Positions 8,406-17,118 of a stretch of DNA of 64,000 bases are shown in pieces. This stretch comes from Anaerolineae bacterium (GTDB taxonomy: Bacteria > Chloroflexota > Anaerolineae > 4572-78 > J111), in NCBI GenBank assembly GCA_016926805.1, contig JAFGNV010000008.1, positions 62,001 through 126,000 of the forward strand. Reading direction: 5' to 3'. Numbering within the stretch: position 1 is the first letter of the stretch; each line of letters begins with the position of its first letter. The notes under the pieces were generated by a model that was not told the origin of the DNA, ran no database searches, and was given only the letters and a program-made list of their open reading frames with translations. Made by a program: the position numbers and the translations under genes.

Positions 8406-9578
8406 ATGAGATACGAGCCTTTTCTGGTAACAGCCTATCAGCAACTTTTTCGTCCTTATATGCCGGCGTCAAAGCGATTGGATCCGGCGGACGATGGTGC
8501 ACATCAGTTGCCGGGTGACAAGTTCTTCGAGTGGTGGTATTTTGATGCCCGTTTTGACAACGGTTACCAGTTGGTGGTTGCCTTTCATACTGCGCTCTTT
8601 AATGTTGTAAGTCGCCCTGCCGCAATTGCAGTCCACCTATATGCTCCTGACGGTTCGAAAGAAGTTGAGGTAGCAGTCTTTAAGTCGCCAGATGTTAGAA
8701 ACACCGTTGAAAGATGCGATGTGCAAATAGGATCCTCGCGAGCGTGGGACAAGGGAGACCGTTATATTATTGCCCTTGAACAAGGGCCGATACGGGCTAA
8801 CCTTGAATATCACAAAGAGGTGGAGGGGGTTCAGATAGGGACAGGTGTCTTATTCGAAGACTCTGCCAGTGGACAATCATTTCATTGGGTTGTTCCCCTA
8901 CCTCGTGCTAGTGTGTCAGGTTGGTTGGGAATTGGCGACGAGCGCGTGGCTGTGAGCGGCATTGGCTATCATGATCACAATTGGGGTAATCTGGATCTAT
9001 ACCAAGCCTTCCACCATTGGATATGGGGGCGTGTGCTAGCCGATGAATATACAATGGTCTTTGGGGGTCTGTTTGGACGCGGCGGGAAAAACTCTAACTT
9101 AGCGCTTTTTGCATTATGGCAAGATGAAGAACTCTTGTTTAGTACAGGTCAAGTCAGAATTGATTCAATTGAGTTTCAGACTGAAGGACGAACGGATGTT
9201 TGTTATCCTCGTCATATTGAGTTACAGGTAAATGACAGTCCGCAGCTTGTTCAGGCTGCTTTGTGTGCTGAACATATATTGGATATTATTGATTTTGCTC
9301 AACCGCGCTCTCAAAGGAAAAGGGTTAGACAGATAGCGGAAGCGGTCTATTTTCTTTCCGGAAAAGTACCACTTGTGGGCCAATGGGTCAAACAAAGAAT
9401 AAGGCATGGTACTTATCTCCGCCTGCAAATGAGTTGCGAATTGACGGTGGCAAACCAAGGTCAGATAGATTGCCGGCAGGGGAGTGCGCTTTGCGAGGTG
9501 ATGGATTTCGGGGGGCTTTCTATCTATATGAAAAAGGTGAATGAGGAGTTAACGGCTGCAATACAACCTTTGACCTGA
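8406..9578 (+). CDS. CrtC/AttH-family lipocalin-fold enzyme (hydratase or cyclase-like)
   Basis: The 390-residue protein has the two hallmarks of the CrtC/AttH/Svf1-like double-lipocalin family: FFEWWYFDARFDNG near the N-terminus (E42 W43 W44 Y45 F46 D47) and GIGYHDHNWGN in the middle (Y188 H189 D190 H191 N192 W193 G194). The family includes carotenoid 1,2-hydratase CrtC, plant tocopherol-cyclase-like proteins and fungal Diels-Alderases, enzymes that hydrate or cyclise hydrophobic polyene or polyketide substrates in a beta-barrel pocket. No signal peptide is evident. It is the last intact gene of the operon. The start at 8406 is the first Met of the conserved region. Function as hydratase versus cyclase cannot be decided from sequence; assignment to the family is fairly secure. 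Confidence 0.75.
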   Translation: MRYEPFLVTAYQQLFRPYMPASKRLDPADDGAHQLPGDKFFEWWYFDARFDNGYQLVVAFHTALFNVVSRPAAIAVHLYAPDGSKEVEVAVFKSPDVRNTVERCDVQIGSSRAWDKGDRYIIALEQGPIRANLEYHKEVEGVQIGTGVLFEDSASGQSFHWVVPLPRASVSGWLGIGDERVAVSGIGYHDHNWGNLDLYQAFHHWIWGRVLADEYTMVFGGLFGRGGKNSNLALFALWQDEELLFSTGQVRIDSIEFQTEGRTDVCYPRHIELQVNDSPQLVQAALCAEHILDIIDFAQPRSQRKRVRQIAEAVYFLSGKVPLVGQWVKQRIRHGTYLRLQMSCELTVANQGQIDCRQGSALCEVMDFGGLSIYMKKVNEELTAAIQPLT

Positions 9579-9619
9579 TTGGATCTCATATTGGCTGTGT
9601 AACCTAACCTGGGACGCTA

Positions 9620-10161
9620 GTGAATGAGGAGGTAGCGTTAGATTATATTTTGGTTCGAGATGCAGACAGTGGAGCAGATACCGAAGTGACTACGGTCACG
9701 TTGACAACAGGAAAATCTCTCACAGTTTATGCGGCCGGATATGATGCGGACAACACCTACATCAGCGATGTACCGGTAAACTGGTAAGGTACTGGCGTGG
9801 TAAATGGTCAATTGACTCTTACCAGCGGTATCAGTACTAATTTCACTGCTACCGAAACAGGTGTTGGAACGATTGAGGGCGATGATGGTTATAGGCATAT
9901 TGATAGCACGGAAAATATATAACCGTTAATGCGGTGGTTACGCCGACAGTCACCCCAACCCTCACGGTTACACCAACAAATATACCAAGCGATACACCCA
10001 CGGCCATGGCTACCGATAACGATACCTCGATTGTCACCGCTACTTCTACAAGCATGCCAACTGATACACCCATCGCAACATTAACGATTACATCTGAGCC
10101 TTCACCACGTGGCCCGATGGCCCCCGGGCATTGGATACATGTTCCGGTGATTATTAAGTAG
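9620..10161 (+). pseudogene. Degraded Ig-like/Thr-Pro surface-protein fragment
   Basis: Read from 9620, this stretch aligns residue by residue with Ig-like repeat 2 of the surface protein at 11694-14915 (shared LTVYAAGYD and a following GTGVVNGQL / GTGVIAGQL). It is interrupted by TAA at 9785-9787, exactly where the intact relative has TGG-AGT-GGC, then by a second stop at 9920-9922; the match resumes in another frame from 9919 (ITVNAVVTPT), continuing through a Thr-Pro linker to the end HWIHVPVIIK. There is no signal peptide and no propeller domain. It is therefore a truncated, stop-containing and frameshifted relic, probably of a duplicated surface-protein gene. The short frame 9934-10161 is the tail of this relic rather than a separate gene. 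Confidence 0.75.
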
Positions 10162-10208
10162 ATTTGAGCGGATTTTTGAAAGAAAAATATAGAAGGTGTA
10201 ACTAAAAA

Positions 10209-11561
10209 ATGCCCAAGGCTCTATTGTTGCCCAGTTACCTGGGAGGTGGCTTTGGCCACATTGGCCGCTGCCTGGCCCTGGCTGCAGAATTAAAAAAACG
10301 CGGCTGGGAAACAGCTTTTGCCCTGGCCGGTCATCATACCTTGCATGTTGTCCGGGCCGGACACCAACTTTTCTGTTTGCGCCGGCCTTACCAACCCCGT
10401 CCCGAAACAGATGAAGGCCCTGCTTTCACTGTTTTTTCGGACATGAATTACCAACTCGTGCGAGATGGATTATGGCATTGGTGGATTATCCGGGCTTGTG
10501 TGGCCGAGCAACTTAAAGTTATTCGTCGTTTTCAACCCGACCTATTGATTGCCGATACTTGGCCGCTGGCCAGCATTCTCGCTCACCTGACCGGACTGCC
10601 GCTGGTACAGATCATCAAAGCGGTAGTCCATTCGGCCAGCCCCAACCTCATCTGGTGGCAGGCCCCACCGGCAGAACTTGTATCTCCCGACCCAACCCCT
10701 GTTTTTAACCATTTATTAGAGAGTTGGAGTCTTCCTCCTATCAAACGAGCCGAAGACCTGCTCACGGGTGACCTGTACCTAGTGCCCAGTTTGCCAGATT
10801 TAGAACCTCTTCCTCCCGGCCTCCCCAATACCCACTATGTTGGCCCGCTCATTCGTCCCCGGGATAGCGCCGAGACTATTCCAGATTGGCTGGCTGAACT
10901 TGACTCCTCCCGCCCGGTGGTTTATGTGACCATTGGTGGCGGGGCCGGGCCGGTGGGCGGGCCGCAGTTTTATAAAATGTTAATGGAGGCGTTGGGCGAC
11001 ACCAATTTACAGGTAGTTGCTTCAACCAGCGCTAAACTCTCGCCCGAGGTGTTGCCGCCACCTCCGCCCAATATCCGTCTTGAACGCTGGGTACCAGGCC
11101 CGGCAGTCATTGATCGCAGTGATCTGGTAATTTTTCATGGCGGCTACGGCACAACAATGGAGTTAGTCCAGGCTGGCGTACCCGGCCTGATCATTCCCTT
11201 TCATAGCGAACAGGAAAGCAATGCTCGCCGTTTAGAGGCCGCCGGGGCCGCGCGCGTCTTGCTGCCCAGCCAGCAGGAGCCTGATGTTGTCTGGCATCGG
11301 TGGCTGGGAGGAGATTTCTGCACCTTGGTTAACCCGGAGAGTGATCTAACCCCCACTTGTTTGCGGACAGTAATCTTGGAAATGCTGGCCGATGAAGGTT
11401 ATCGGACCGCGGCAAAACATCTACAAGTAGCCAGCCAACATTACCAGGGAGCACCACAAGCAGTGGATTTGATTGAGCAATTAATCGAATCCAAATTGCC
11501 AAAATTAGAACATGGTTGGGATCGTTTACATTGGTGGCAGAAGCTATCTCTCTTTTGGTAG
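10209..11561 (+). CDS. GT1-type glycosyltransferase (MGT/YjiC-like)
   Basis: This 450-residue protein starts with a GT-B N-terminal Rossmann pattern (LLPSYLGGGFGHIGRCLALAAEL, a Gly-rich loop plus His as in GT1 and GT28 enzymes) and has the donor-binding motif HGGYGTTMELVQAGVPGLI (His310) followed by FHSEQESNARRLEAAGAA, which matches macrolide and carotenoid (CrtX-like) glycosyltransferases. These use a nucleotide-diphospho-sugar to glycosylate small hydrophobic acceptors in the cytoplasm. AGAAGGTG lies about 15 bp upstream as a ribosome site. It is separated from the 2256-9578 operon by the pseudogene, so a role in glycosylating that pathway's product is attractive but inferred. Confidence 0.8.
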   Translation: MPKALLLPSYLGGGFGHIGRCLALAAELKKRGWETAFALAGHHTLHVVRAGHQLFCLRRPYQPRPETDEGPAFTVFSDMNYQLVRDGLWHWWIIRACVAEQLKVIRRFQPDLLIADTWPLASILAHLTGLPLVQIIKAVVHSASPNLIWWQAPPAELVSPDPTPVFNHLLESWSLPPIKRAEDLLTGDLYLVPSLPDLEPLPPGLPNTHYVGPLIRPRDSAETIPDWLAELDSSRPVVYVTIGGGAGPVGGPQFYKMLMEALGDTNLQVVASTSAKLSPEVLPPPPPNIRLERWVPGPAVIDRSDLVIFHGGYGTTMELVQAGVPGLIIPFHSEQESNARRLEAAGAARVLLPSQQEPDVVWHRWLGGDFCTLVNPESDLTPTCLRTVILEMLADEGYRTAAKHLQVASQHYQGAPQAVDLIEQLIESKLPKLEHGWDRLHWWQKLSLFW

Positions 11562-11693
11562 TTCTTAATATTCCTTCCACTTTTTCTAACTCTTTTCTTA
11601 TGGTCTTCCTGTCTTGTTCCAATCAAGATAAGATATTATCCCTAGGTGGTAACCAGATTTTTTCCCCTAACAGTGTCTCCAGGAGGATGAAAA

Positions 11694-14600
11694 ATGTGTC
11701 CAAAATTTGGTATACGGATCTCCCGCTACATTTCGTTATTATTTTGTGGTTTAATCAGTATATCTATCTTCTTGTTACTCCTGTTCTTATTTGCCTCTTA
11801 CGCGAATGCCGATGGACCTGTCATAGATTTCAGTCAGAACGAGCAAGATGTCGTTGTTCGTGGTGAGGAGGCAGGTGATTGGTTGGGTGAAGTTACGGGT
11901 TCAGCTGATTTTAATAGGGATGGCATTGATGATCTGTTGATCGGCGTGTCAGGTCAAGATTATAACGGCTCATTTTCCGGCGCAGCCTATATGATTCTGG
12001 GTAGCGCAACGTTGCCTTCCACTATCGACCTGACCGTAACTCGACCTAATCTTAGTATCTATGGGGCCACGGCTGGAGATGCCTTAGGTCATAGTGTTAC
12101 GGGCGGCGATATCAATGGTGATGGTTTTATGGATATGATTGTGGGCGCCGATTGTTATGGCGCTGTGGATATTGATGATTGTGATGTTTCTGGAGATCAG
12201 GGTATTGTTTATGTGGTTTTGGGACATGATGGAGGTCTATTTTCCACGCCGATAACCATGGACCTGGCTATCACCAGTCCGGCCCTGACTATTGTGGGGT
12301 ATTATTCTACTACCGAACGTTTGGGACGCGCGGTGACCAGTGGTGATATTAATGATGATGGTTGGGACGATATTATCATGGGCGCCTACTTTGCCTCACC
12401 CGGGGGACGTAACGAGGCAGGCGCAGTGTACGTTATTTTGGGCGACAGCAGTATTACCTCTACCACCCCAACCACGATCGAACTGGATAATCAGACGCCC
12501 GCTCTGACTATTCTGGGCAATGCTGCGAATGATCGGTTAGGACGCTCTATAGCCGTGGGTGATTTTGATGGCGATGACGTTGACGATATTATCGTGAGCG
12601 CTTATCGTGCTGATCTTAGTGCACCGGGTTTCAATAAAGGTGAAACGTATATCTTTTATGGGAGCACCAGTTTTACCACCACTTCACCATTTACTGTTGA
12701 TTTGAGTACCGCATCAGCTGATGTGACGATTGGGGGCGTCGATAATGACGATGAATCTGGTTTTTATGTTGGCGGTGGAGACCTTAACAACGACAATTAC
12801 GATGATATTGTTATTGGTGCTTATATTGCCGATGGATATGGGAACGTGGTTAACCAGGCGGGAGAAGTGTACGTAATCTATGGCGATGGTAGTTTGGGCG
12901 CCTCCCTCTCTCTGGCTACCGATTCCGACGTCATTATTTATGGCGCTGCTGCTGGTGATAGATTGGGACGCTCGCTCGTTTCGGGTGATGTAAATGGTGA
13001 TAATTACGACGATTTAATTATTGGCGCAGATATGGCTGATCCTGGCGGGCGTAATAACACCGGTGTGACTTATGTGATCTTCGGCAGTGATGAAATCAGC
13101 TCGACCATCCTCTTGAGCGATACGACGACGGCCGATATTCGTATTTTTGGTGAAAATTCTGGTGATCAAGCTGGCCGTGCATCTTCCACCGGGGATGTAA
13201 ATGGTGATGGGCAAGAAGATATTTTGGTGGGGGCGCTCTTTGCCGATAATGGTTCCCTGCTGGGGGATGCCGGGGCGACTTACGTTGTTTATGGAGGGAC
13301 GTCAACTCCCACGCTTACCATATCGCCAACCACGGCTACTGTTTTTGTCGGTCACGCGATCAGTTATACCCTCACCGCCAATAATTCCTTTGGCGATTGG
13401 GAAGTCACTAATCTTGGCGGGTTTACAATCAGTCCTGCGGCTGAAGGGAGTTGGACGGACAACAATTACACCAGTGAAGTCTCGGGTACGTGGGTTGTGA
13501 CCGGTACCTACAAGAATATCGACGCGATGGCGACGCTAATTGTGACTGATCTAAATAGGATTGTTATTGAGGATGCGCCGGGCGGAACAGGTAATGAAGT
13601 CAATGCTACAGCGTTGACGGCGGGAGATACGCTGACCGTTTATGCGGCAGGTTACGATACCGTTGATAATTACGTTAGCGATGTATCCGTTACCTGGAGT
13701 GGCACGGGGGTGATCGCCGGACAGTTGGCCCCAGCCATTGGCATAAGTACTACTTTCAGTGCTACCATTTCTGGAACAGGCATGATTCAGGCTGATGCAG
13801 GTAATGGCATTACCGATACCACTGGTATCATCACCGTAGCCCATAGTGAGGCAACTTCCCTAGAGGTTACCCCGGCCACTGCAACGGTGAAGGCGGGAGA
13901 TACAATGACGTACACGGTGACGGCCACTGATGCGTATGGGAATAACTGGGATGCGACCGGCAGTACGACGTTTACCATTACCCCAAGCGCGAGTGGGTCG
14001 TGGAGCGATAACGTGTACACCAGTGCGGCGGCCGGAACGTGGACGGTGACGGGTACATATCAGAGTGTGAATGACACGGCCAGTTTGACGGTGGAACATG
14101 CTGATGAGGCGGCATCGTTGGAGATTACCCCGGCTAGTGAAACGGTGAAGGCGGGAAATACAATGACGTACACGGTGACGGCCACTGATGCGTATGGTAA
14201 CCCGTGGAACGTGACGAGTAGTGCGGAATATACAATTACGCTGGCTGCGGGTGGAACGTGGAATGACAATGTATACACCGGTGAGGTTGTGGGCACATGG
14301 ACGGTGACGGGTACTTATCAGAGTGTGAGTAATACAGCCAGTCTGACGGTGAATCCTGGAGATACAGCGTCCATCGACCTCAGTCCGGTCACTGCGACGG
14401 TGAAGGCCAGCGAGACGATCACTTACACTGTAGTTGCCCAGGATACTTATGGGAATAGCTGGGATGCAACGGGTAGCACCATGTTTCAGGCCTCGCCGGT
14501 TGCGGGAGGATCGTGGAGCGGGAATGTCTACACTAGCCAGTATTCGGGTACGTGGACAATTACCGGCACATTAGCGGGTCTGAGTGATACGGCGGAACTG

Positions 14601-14915
14601 GTGGTTGAACGTAACGATCCAGTATCTGTTGCGGTCACGCCAGATTCGGAGACAATTGCAACTGGTGAAGCGATCGCCTTTACGGTGACCACCCAAGATA
14701 TTGCCGGAAATAGCTGGGATGTGACGAGTAGCGCTGGATTTACGATTACTTTGGGTGCGGGAGGTTCTTGGAGTGGGAATGTCTACACCAGTGAGATTAC
14801 CGGCACGTGGACAGTTACCGGCACTTACTCGGCTCTAAATGGAACTGCTACTTTGATCGTTGCTGAGGAGGATAATCATCAAATCTTCCTGCCTATAATC
14901 TCAAAGAATTTTTGA
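11694..14915 (+). CDS. Secreted FG-GAP beta-propeller protein with six Ig-like repeats
   Basis: A Shine-Dalgarno AGGAGG at 11681-11686 supports the ATG at 11694. The 1073-residue product has a hydrophobic signal segment (residues ~12-38), then seven FG-GAP repeats each with a calcium-loop motif of the DxNxDGxxD type (for example GDINGDGFMDMIVGAD, GDVNGDGQEDILVGA), which together would form a seven-bladed integrin-alpha-like propeller. From about residue 540 follow six Ig-like repeats of ~85 residues; repeats 3 to 6 share TVKAGDTMTYTVTATDAYGN and SGTWTVTGTY. The protein ends in QIFLPIISKNF, a short hydrophobic tail with Pro and a terminal basic residue. It is presumably an adhesin or cell-envelope protein. 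The C-terminal tail resembles that of the neighbouring pseudogene. Confidence 0.85.
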   Translation: MCPKFGIRISRYISLLFCGLISISIFLLLLFLFASYANADGPVIDFSQNEQDVVVRGEEAGDWLGEVTGSADFNRDGIDDLLIGVSGQDYNGSFSGAAYMILGSATLPSTIDLTVTRPNLSIYGATAGDALGHSVTGGDINGDGFMDMIVGADCYGAVDIDDCDVSGDQGIVYVVLGHDGGLFSTPITMDLAITSPALTIVGYYSTTERLGRAVTSGDINDDGWDDIIMGAYFASPGGRNEAGAVYVILGDSSITSTTPTTIELDNQTPALTILGNAANDRLGRSIAVGDFDGDDVDDIIVSAYRADLSAPGFNKGETYIFYGSTSFTTTSPFTVDLSTASADVTIGGVDNDDESGFYVGGGDLNNDNYDDIVIGAYIADGYGNVVNQAGEVYVIYGDGSLGASLSLATDSDVIIYGAAAGDRLGRSLVSGDVNGDNYDDLIIGADMADPGGRNNTGVTYVIFGSDEISSTILLSDTTTADIRIFGENSGDQAGRASSTGDVNGDGQEDILVGALFADNGSLLGDAGATYVVYGGTSTPTLTISPTTATVFVGHAISYTLTANNSFGDWEVTNLGGFTISPAAEGSWTDNNYTSEVSGTWVVTGTYKNIDAMATLIVTDLNRIVIEDAPGGTGNEVNATALTAGDTLTVYAAGYDTVDNYVSDVSVTWSGTGVIAGQLAPAIGISTTFSATISGTGMIQADAGNGITDTTGIITVAHSEATSLEVTPATATVKAGDTMTYTVTATDAYGNNWDATGSTTFTITPSASGSWSDNVYTSAAAGTWTVTGTYQSVNDTASLTVEHADEAASLEITPASETVKAGNTMTYTVTATDAYGNPWNVTSSAEYTITLAAGGTWNDNVYTGEVVGTWTVTGTYQSVSNTASLTVNPGDTASIDLSPVTATVKASETITYTVVAQDTYGNSWDATGSTMFQASPVAGGSWSGNVYTSQYSGTWTITGTLAGLSDTAELVVERNDPVSVAVTPDSETIATGEAIAFTVTTQDIAGNSWDVTSSAGFTITLGAGGSWSGNVYTSEITGTWTVTGTYSALNGTATLIVAEEDNHQIFLPIISKNF
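13884..14197 (+). repeat. Near-identical Ig-repeat DNA copies (258-bp period)
   Basis: Bases 13884-13939 and 14142-14197 are 56-bp copies differing at one base (GGGAGA versus GGGAAA), offset by 258 bp, exactly 86 codons. They encode the first strands of Ig-like repeats 3 and 4. The DNA-level identity, much higher than between the other repeats, indicates a recent internal duplication or gene-conversion event. Confidence 0.85.
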
Positions 14916-14943
14916 AGTGTTCACTTACTGGTAAAATGATGAA

Positions 14944-14977
14944 AACAGGGGTCCAAAATGCTCTTTGGACCCCTGTT
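14944..14977. terminator. Bidirectional hairpin between convergent genes
   Basis: A perfect 14-bp stem (14944-14957 with 14964-14977) encloses a 6-base loop; the stem contains GGGGTCC/GGACCCC and is bounded by A and T bases. It sits 29 bp after the surface-protein stop and before the end of the convergent lipoprotein gene. The following T-rich stretch (about 14987-15001) is not a clean run. It is best read as a shared intrinsic terminator. Confidence 0.7.
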
Positions 14978-15023
14978 GATATTCACTTTAAGTCTTTTTA
15001 TTCTGATCGTTTATCTACCACGC

Positions 15024-15845
15024 TTAATACGTTTTCTGAAAAACCACTTCCCACGAATAATGCCCGCCGCAGTAGTAAGAGTCGTACTGCCGTTTCCAGT
15101 CGCATTCTAGCTCGTTGGAGCAATAGCCGGCTTGAATCATCTGCTCGTTGGGAATGGTAGTCATAAATGAACTGAAAGGAAAACTAACCTCGCTGGTGTA
15201 GGTTCCTCCCTGGGTATCACCTTTTACAAGCAGTTGCATTGTATTTGACCACAAATCGATTTCGGCTTTGCCGGGTCCCTTACTCCCGGTTACAGTTTCT
15301 ACGTTGCCCCAACTGTCGCCCACAATGATGCCGTTCAATGGTGTCCCGTCAGCATCAAGCACCTGAATAAAGATGGTGTGCATGCCTTTGGCGCAGCCGC
15401 TGTTCAAAGCCAGAGGCCACAGCTGCCACGAAGCAACCCGAAAATCGAGCGCCGGTGTGGGGGGCTCGGTTGGCGTGGCTGTGGCCGGAATTGGCGTTGA
15501 AGTAGGAGGGACAGTGGGGGTAACAGTTTCGGTGGGAGTAGAAGTTATAGTCGGGGTCGGCGTGTTGGTTGAGGTTAGGGTTTGCGTGGGAGCAGGTGTT
15601 GCGCTAGGCGTATTGGTAACCATTACTGTTGGGCTGGGGGTGGGGCTGGGCGTTTTGGTTGGGGTCGGCGTGGCAGTGGGGGGGGGCGTTGCCCAGAGCA
15701 GAGCGATCTGGCTGCAGCCGCTCAGGAGGGTAACGGCAATTCCAACGGTAAGAAATTTGGCCAGGAGTCTGCCCACCCAACCGCAAAACTTGGCGCAGGG
15801 AAACCAGGGCACGTAAGCGTCAGGAGAAAAAATAGAAGTCTTCAC
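15024..15845 (-). CDS. Lipoprotein with long Thr-Pro linker and unknown C-terminal domain
   Basis: The N-terminus carries a hydrophobic segment ending in the lipobox TLLSGC (Cys44), followed by about 75 residues of repeating Pro/Thr/Ser (TPTPTKTPSPTPSPT and so on) and then a ~150-residue globular domain with DFRVASWQLWPL, GMHTIFIQVLDADGTPLNG and a Cys-rich end (CSNELECDW, YYCGGHYSW). The central domain looks like an immunoglobulin-like or carboxypeptidase-regulatory fold (DADGTPLNGIIV) but I do not recognise a named family. The n-region before the lipobox is long, so the true start may be internal. It is monocistronic, ending toward the bidirectional hairpin at 14944-14977. Confidence 0.7.
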   Translation of the reverse strand: MKTSIFSPDAYVPWFPCAKFCGWVGRLLAKFLTVGIAVTLLSGCSQIALLWATPPPTATPTPTKTPSPTPSPTVMVTNTPSATPAPTQTLTSTNTPTPTITSTPTETVTPTVPPTSTPIPATATPTEPPTPALDFRVASWQLWPLALNSGCAKGMHTIFIQVLDADGTPLNGIIVGDSWGNVETVTGSKGPGKAEIDLWSNTMQLLVKGDTQGGTYTSEVSFPFSSFMTTIPNEQMIQAGYCSNELECDWKRQYDSYYCGGHYSWEVVFQKTY

Positions 15846-15896
15846 GCTTTGATATCTCTGCGCCTTTGCGCTATTATTCTGGCCGGGTTTTGATTG

Positions 15897-17117
15897 TCAA
15901 AACTCATTGTGTATTATTCTCTCCGGCTCTCTCCTTCTGGCCCAGCTCCGCTCCAAAACGGCGTATACTAAAAGACAGCCTACCCCGACCAGGGGAGCCA
16001 AGATTAAAAATTGTAGGCCAATCGTCAGGGAAAATTGATCGGCGATGAAACCGGTGATGGATGCTCCAATCCCGCCGGTAGTCCATCCCAAACCCATCAC
16101 CAGAGCGGTGGCCACCCCCACCCGGCTGGGCCAGGCATCTTGGGCCATCACCAAACCCACTGGGAAGCTGGCCCCAATCAACACCCCCATCGTCGCGACC
16201 AAAGCCATCTGCGCGGGGCCGGTGGCCAGCAAAAATAGCCAGTGCGCCGGAGCGAGCAGAACTAAACTCAAGGCCAGCACCTGCCATCGACCAATATAAT
16301 CGGATAACGTACCGCCGGTCAGGCTGCCCACGCCAATGGCAATGAGCATCACCGACAACATCTGCCCGCCCCAGGCCAACGCGTTGCCCTGGCTTCGGAT
16401 CCATTCCGGCAAATAGGTCATCAAAGTAACCTGAAACCACGTGCGCGACATGATGGCCATCACCACCAGAATTAGCCCTAATAATGCCCCCTTTTCAATA
16501 TTCTTGGGGGCGTTGGGTTGATGTTCAAAGGCGGATTTGGCCGGATGGACCCCCGCTAATTGTTTTTCGCGTTCAAGTTGTTGATGCAAAAACAGGCTGA
16601 ACAGCACGGCTACCGGTATCAAAACAGAGGTTCCCTGGAGACCCAACCAGCCAATACCGACCGTGATGAATAGCGGACTCAGAGCTGTGCCCACGTTGCC
16701 ACTAACCGAGAAGATTGACACAGCCGTGCCCCGCCGGTTGCCATTGCTGCTGGTTAAGGCCACGGTAGCCCCGGCCGGATGAAAGGCGGCAGATCCCAAT
16801 GCACCCAAAGCAGCGAGCAAAATCAGCGTGGAATAATTGGTGGCAAACCCAACCAGGCCCATGGTTATGCCAATCCAGGCAATGCTGAGTACGGTAAGAC
16901 GGCGCGAGCCCCAGCGGTCGCTGAGATAGCCAAAAATGGGCTGGGTTAAGGTGCCGCTTGTCCCGGCAATCAAAGTGACAACCCCTACCTGGGTGTAAGT
17001 CAGGCCCATGGAACTGATAAACAGAGGGTACACCACCGGCAGAAAATTATTGCACAACTCAATGGTGAGATGAGCCGTAGCCATCAACCAGGCGGCGCGG
17101 CTCAGTTGTTTCAACAT
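15897..17117 (-). CDS. MFS transporter, Fsr (fosmidomycin-resistance)-like
   Basis: I choose the ATG at 17117 because it lies one base after the TGA of the upstream sugar-dehydrogenase gene (TGACATG), which implies translational coupling; the frame extends to 17246 only by reading through that gene. The ~406-residue protein has 12 predicted helices and the MFS loop motif GYLSDRWGSRRLTV between helices 2 and 3. The N-terminal HLTIELCNNFLPVVYPLF pattern resembles the Fsr/FsrR subfamily, whose members export fosmidomycin and other small compounds. Substrate is unknown. Direction of transport as efflux is inferred from the family. Confidence 0.8.
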   Translation of the reverse strand: MLKQLSRAAWLMATAHLTIELCNNFLPVVYPLFISSMGLTYTQVGVVTLIAGTSGTLTQPIFGYLSDRWGSRRLTVLSIAWIGITMGLVGFATNYSTLILLAALGALGSAAFHPAGATVALTSSNGNRRGTAVSIFSVSGNVGTALSPLFITVGIGWLGLQGTSVLIPVAVLFSLFLHQQLEREKQLAGVHPAKSAFEHQPNAPKNIEKGALLGLILVVMAIMSRTWFQVTLMTYLPEWIRSQGNALAWGGQMLSVMLIAIGVGSLTGGTLSDYIGRWQVLALSLVLLAPAHWLFLLATGPAQMALVATMGVLIGASFPVGLVMAQDAWPSRVGVATALVMGLGWTTGGIGASITGFIADQFSLTIGLQFLILAPLVGVGCLLVYAVLERSWARRREPERIIHNEF

Positions 17118-17118
17118 G

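Noticed and set aside
2256-9578. A complete classic carotenoid cluster
   Set aside because: No phytoene synthase or prenyl diphosphate synthase is in the window, and two genes do not belong to known carotenoid routes.
13320-14870. Possible CRISPR or tandem satellite
   Set aside because: The repeats are coding Ig-like domains with an 85-86 codon period and continuous frame.
14882-14914. C-terminal tail as an LPxTG sortase signal
   Set aside because: There is no Thr-Gly after the Pro, no long hydrophobic helix and no Arg/Lys cluster; the tail is only about ten residues.
15373-15816. Plus-strand Val/Gly-rich open frame
   Set aside because: It is the antisense of the Thr-Pro linker of the lipoprotein at 15024-15845, not a real gene.
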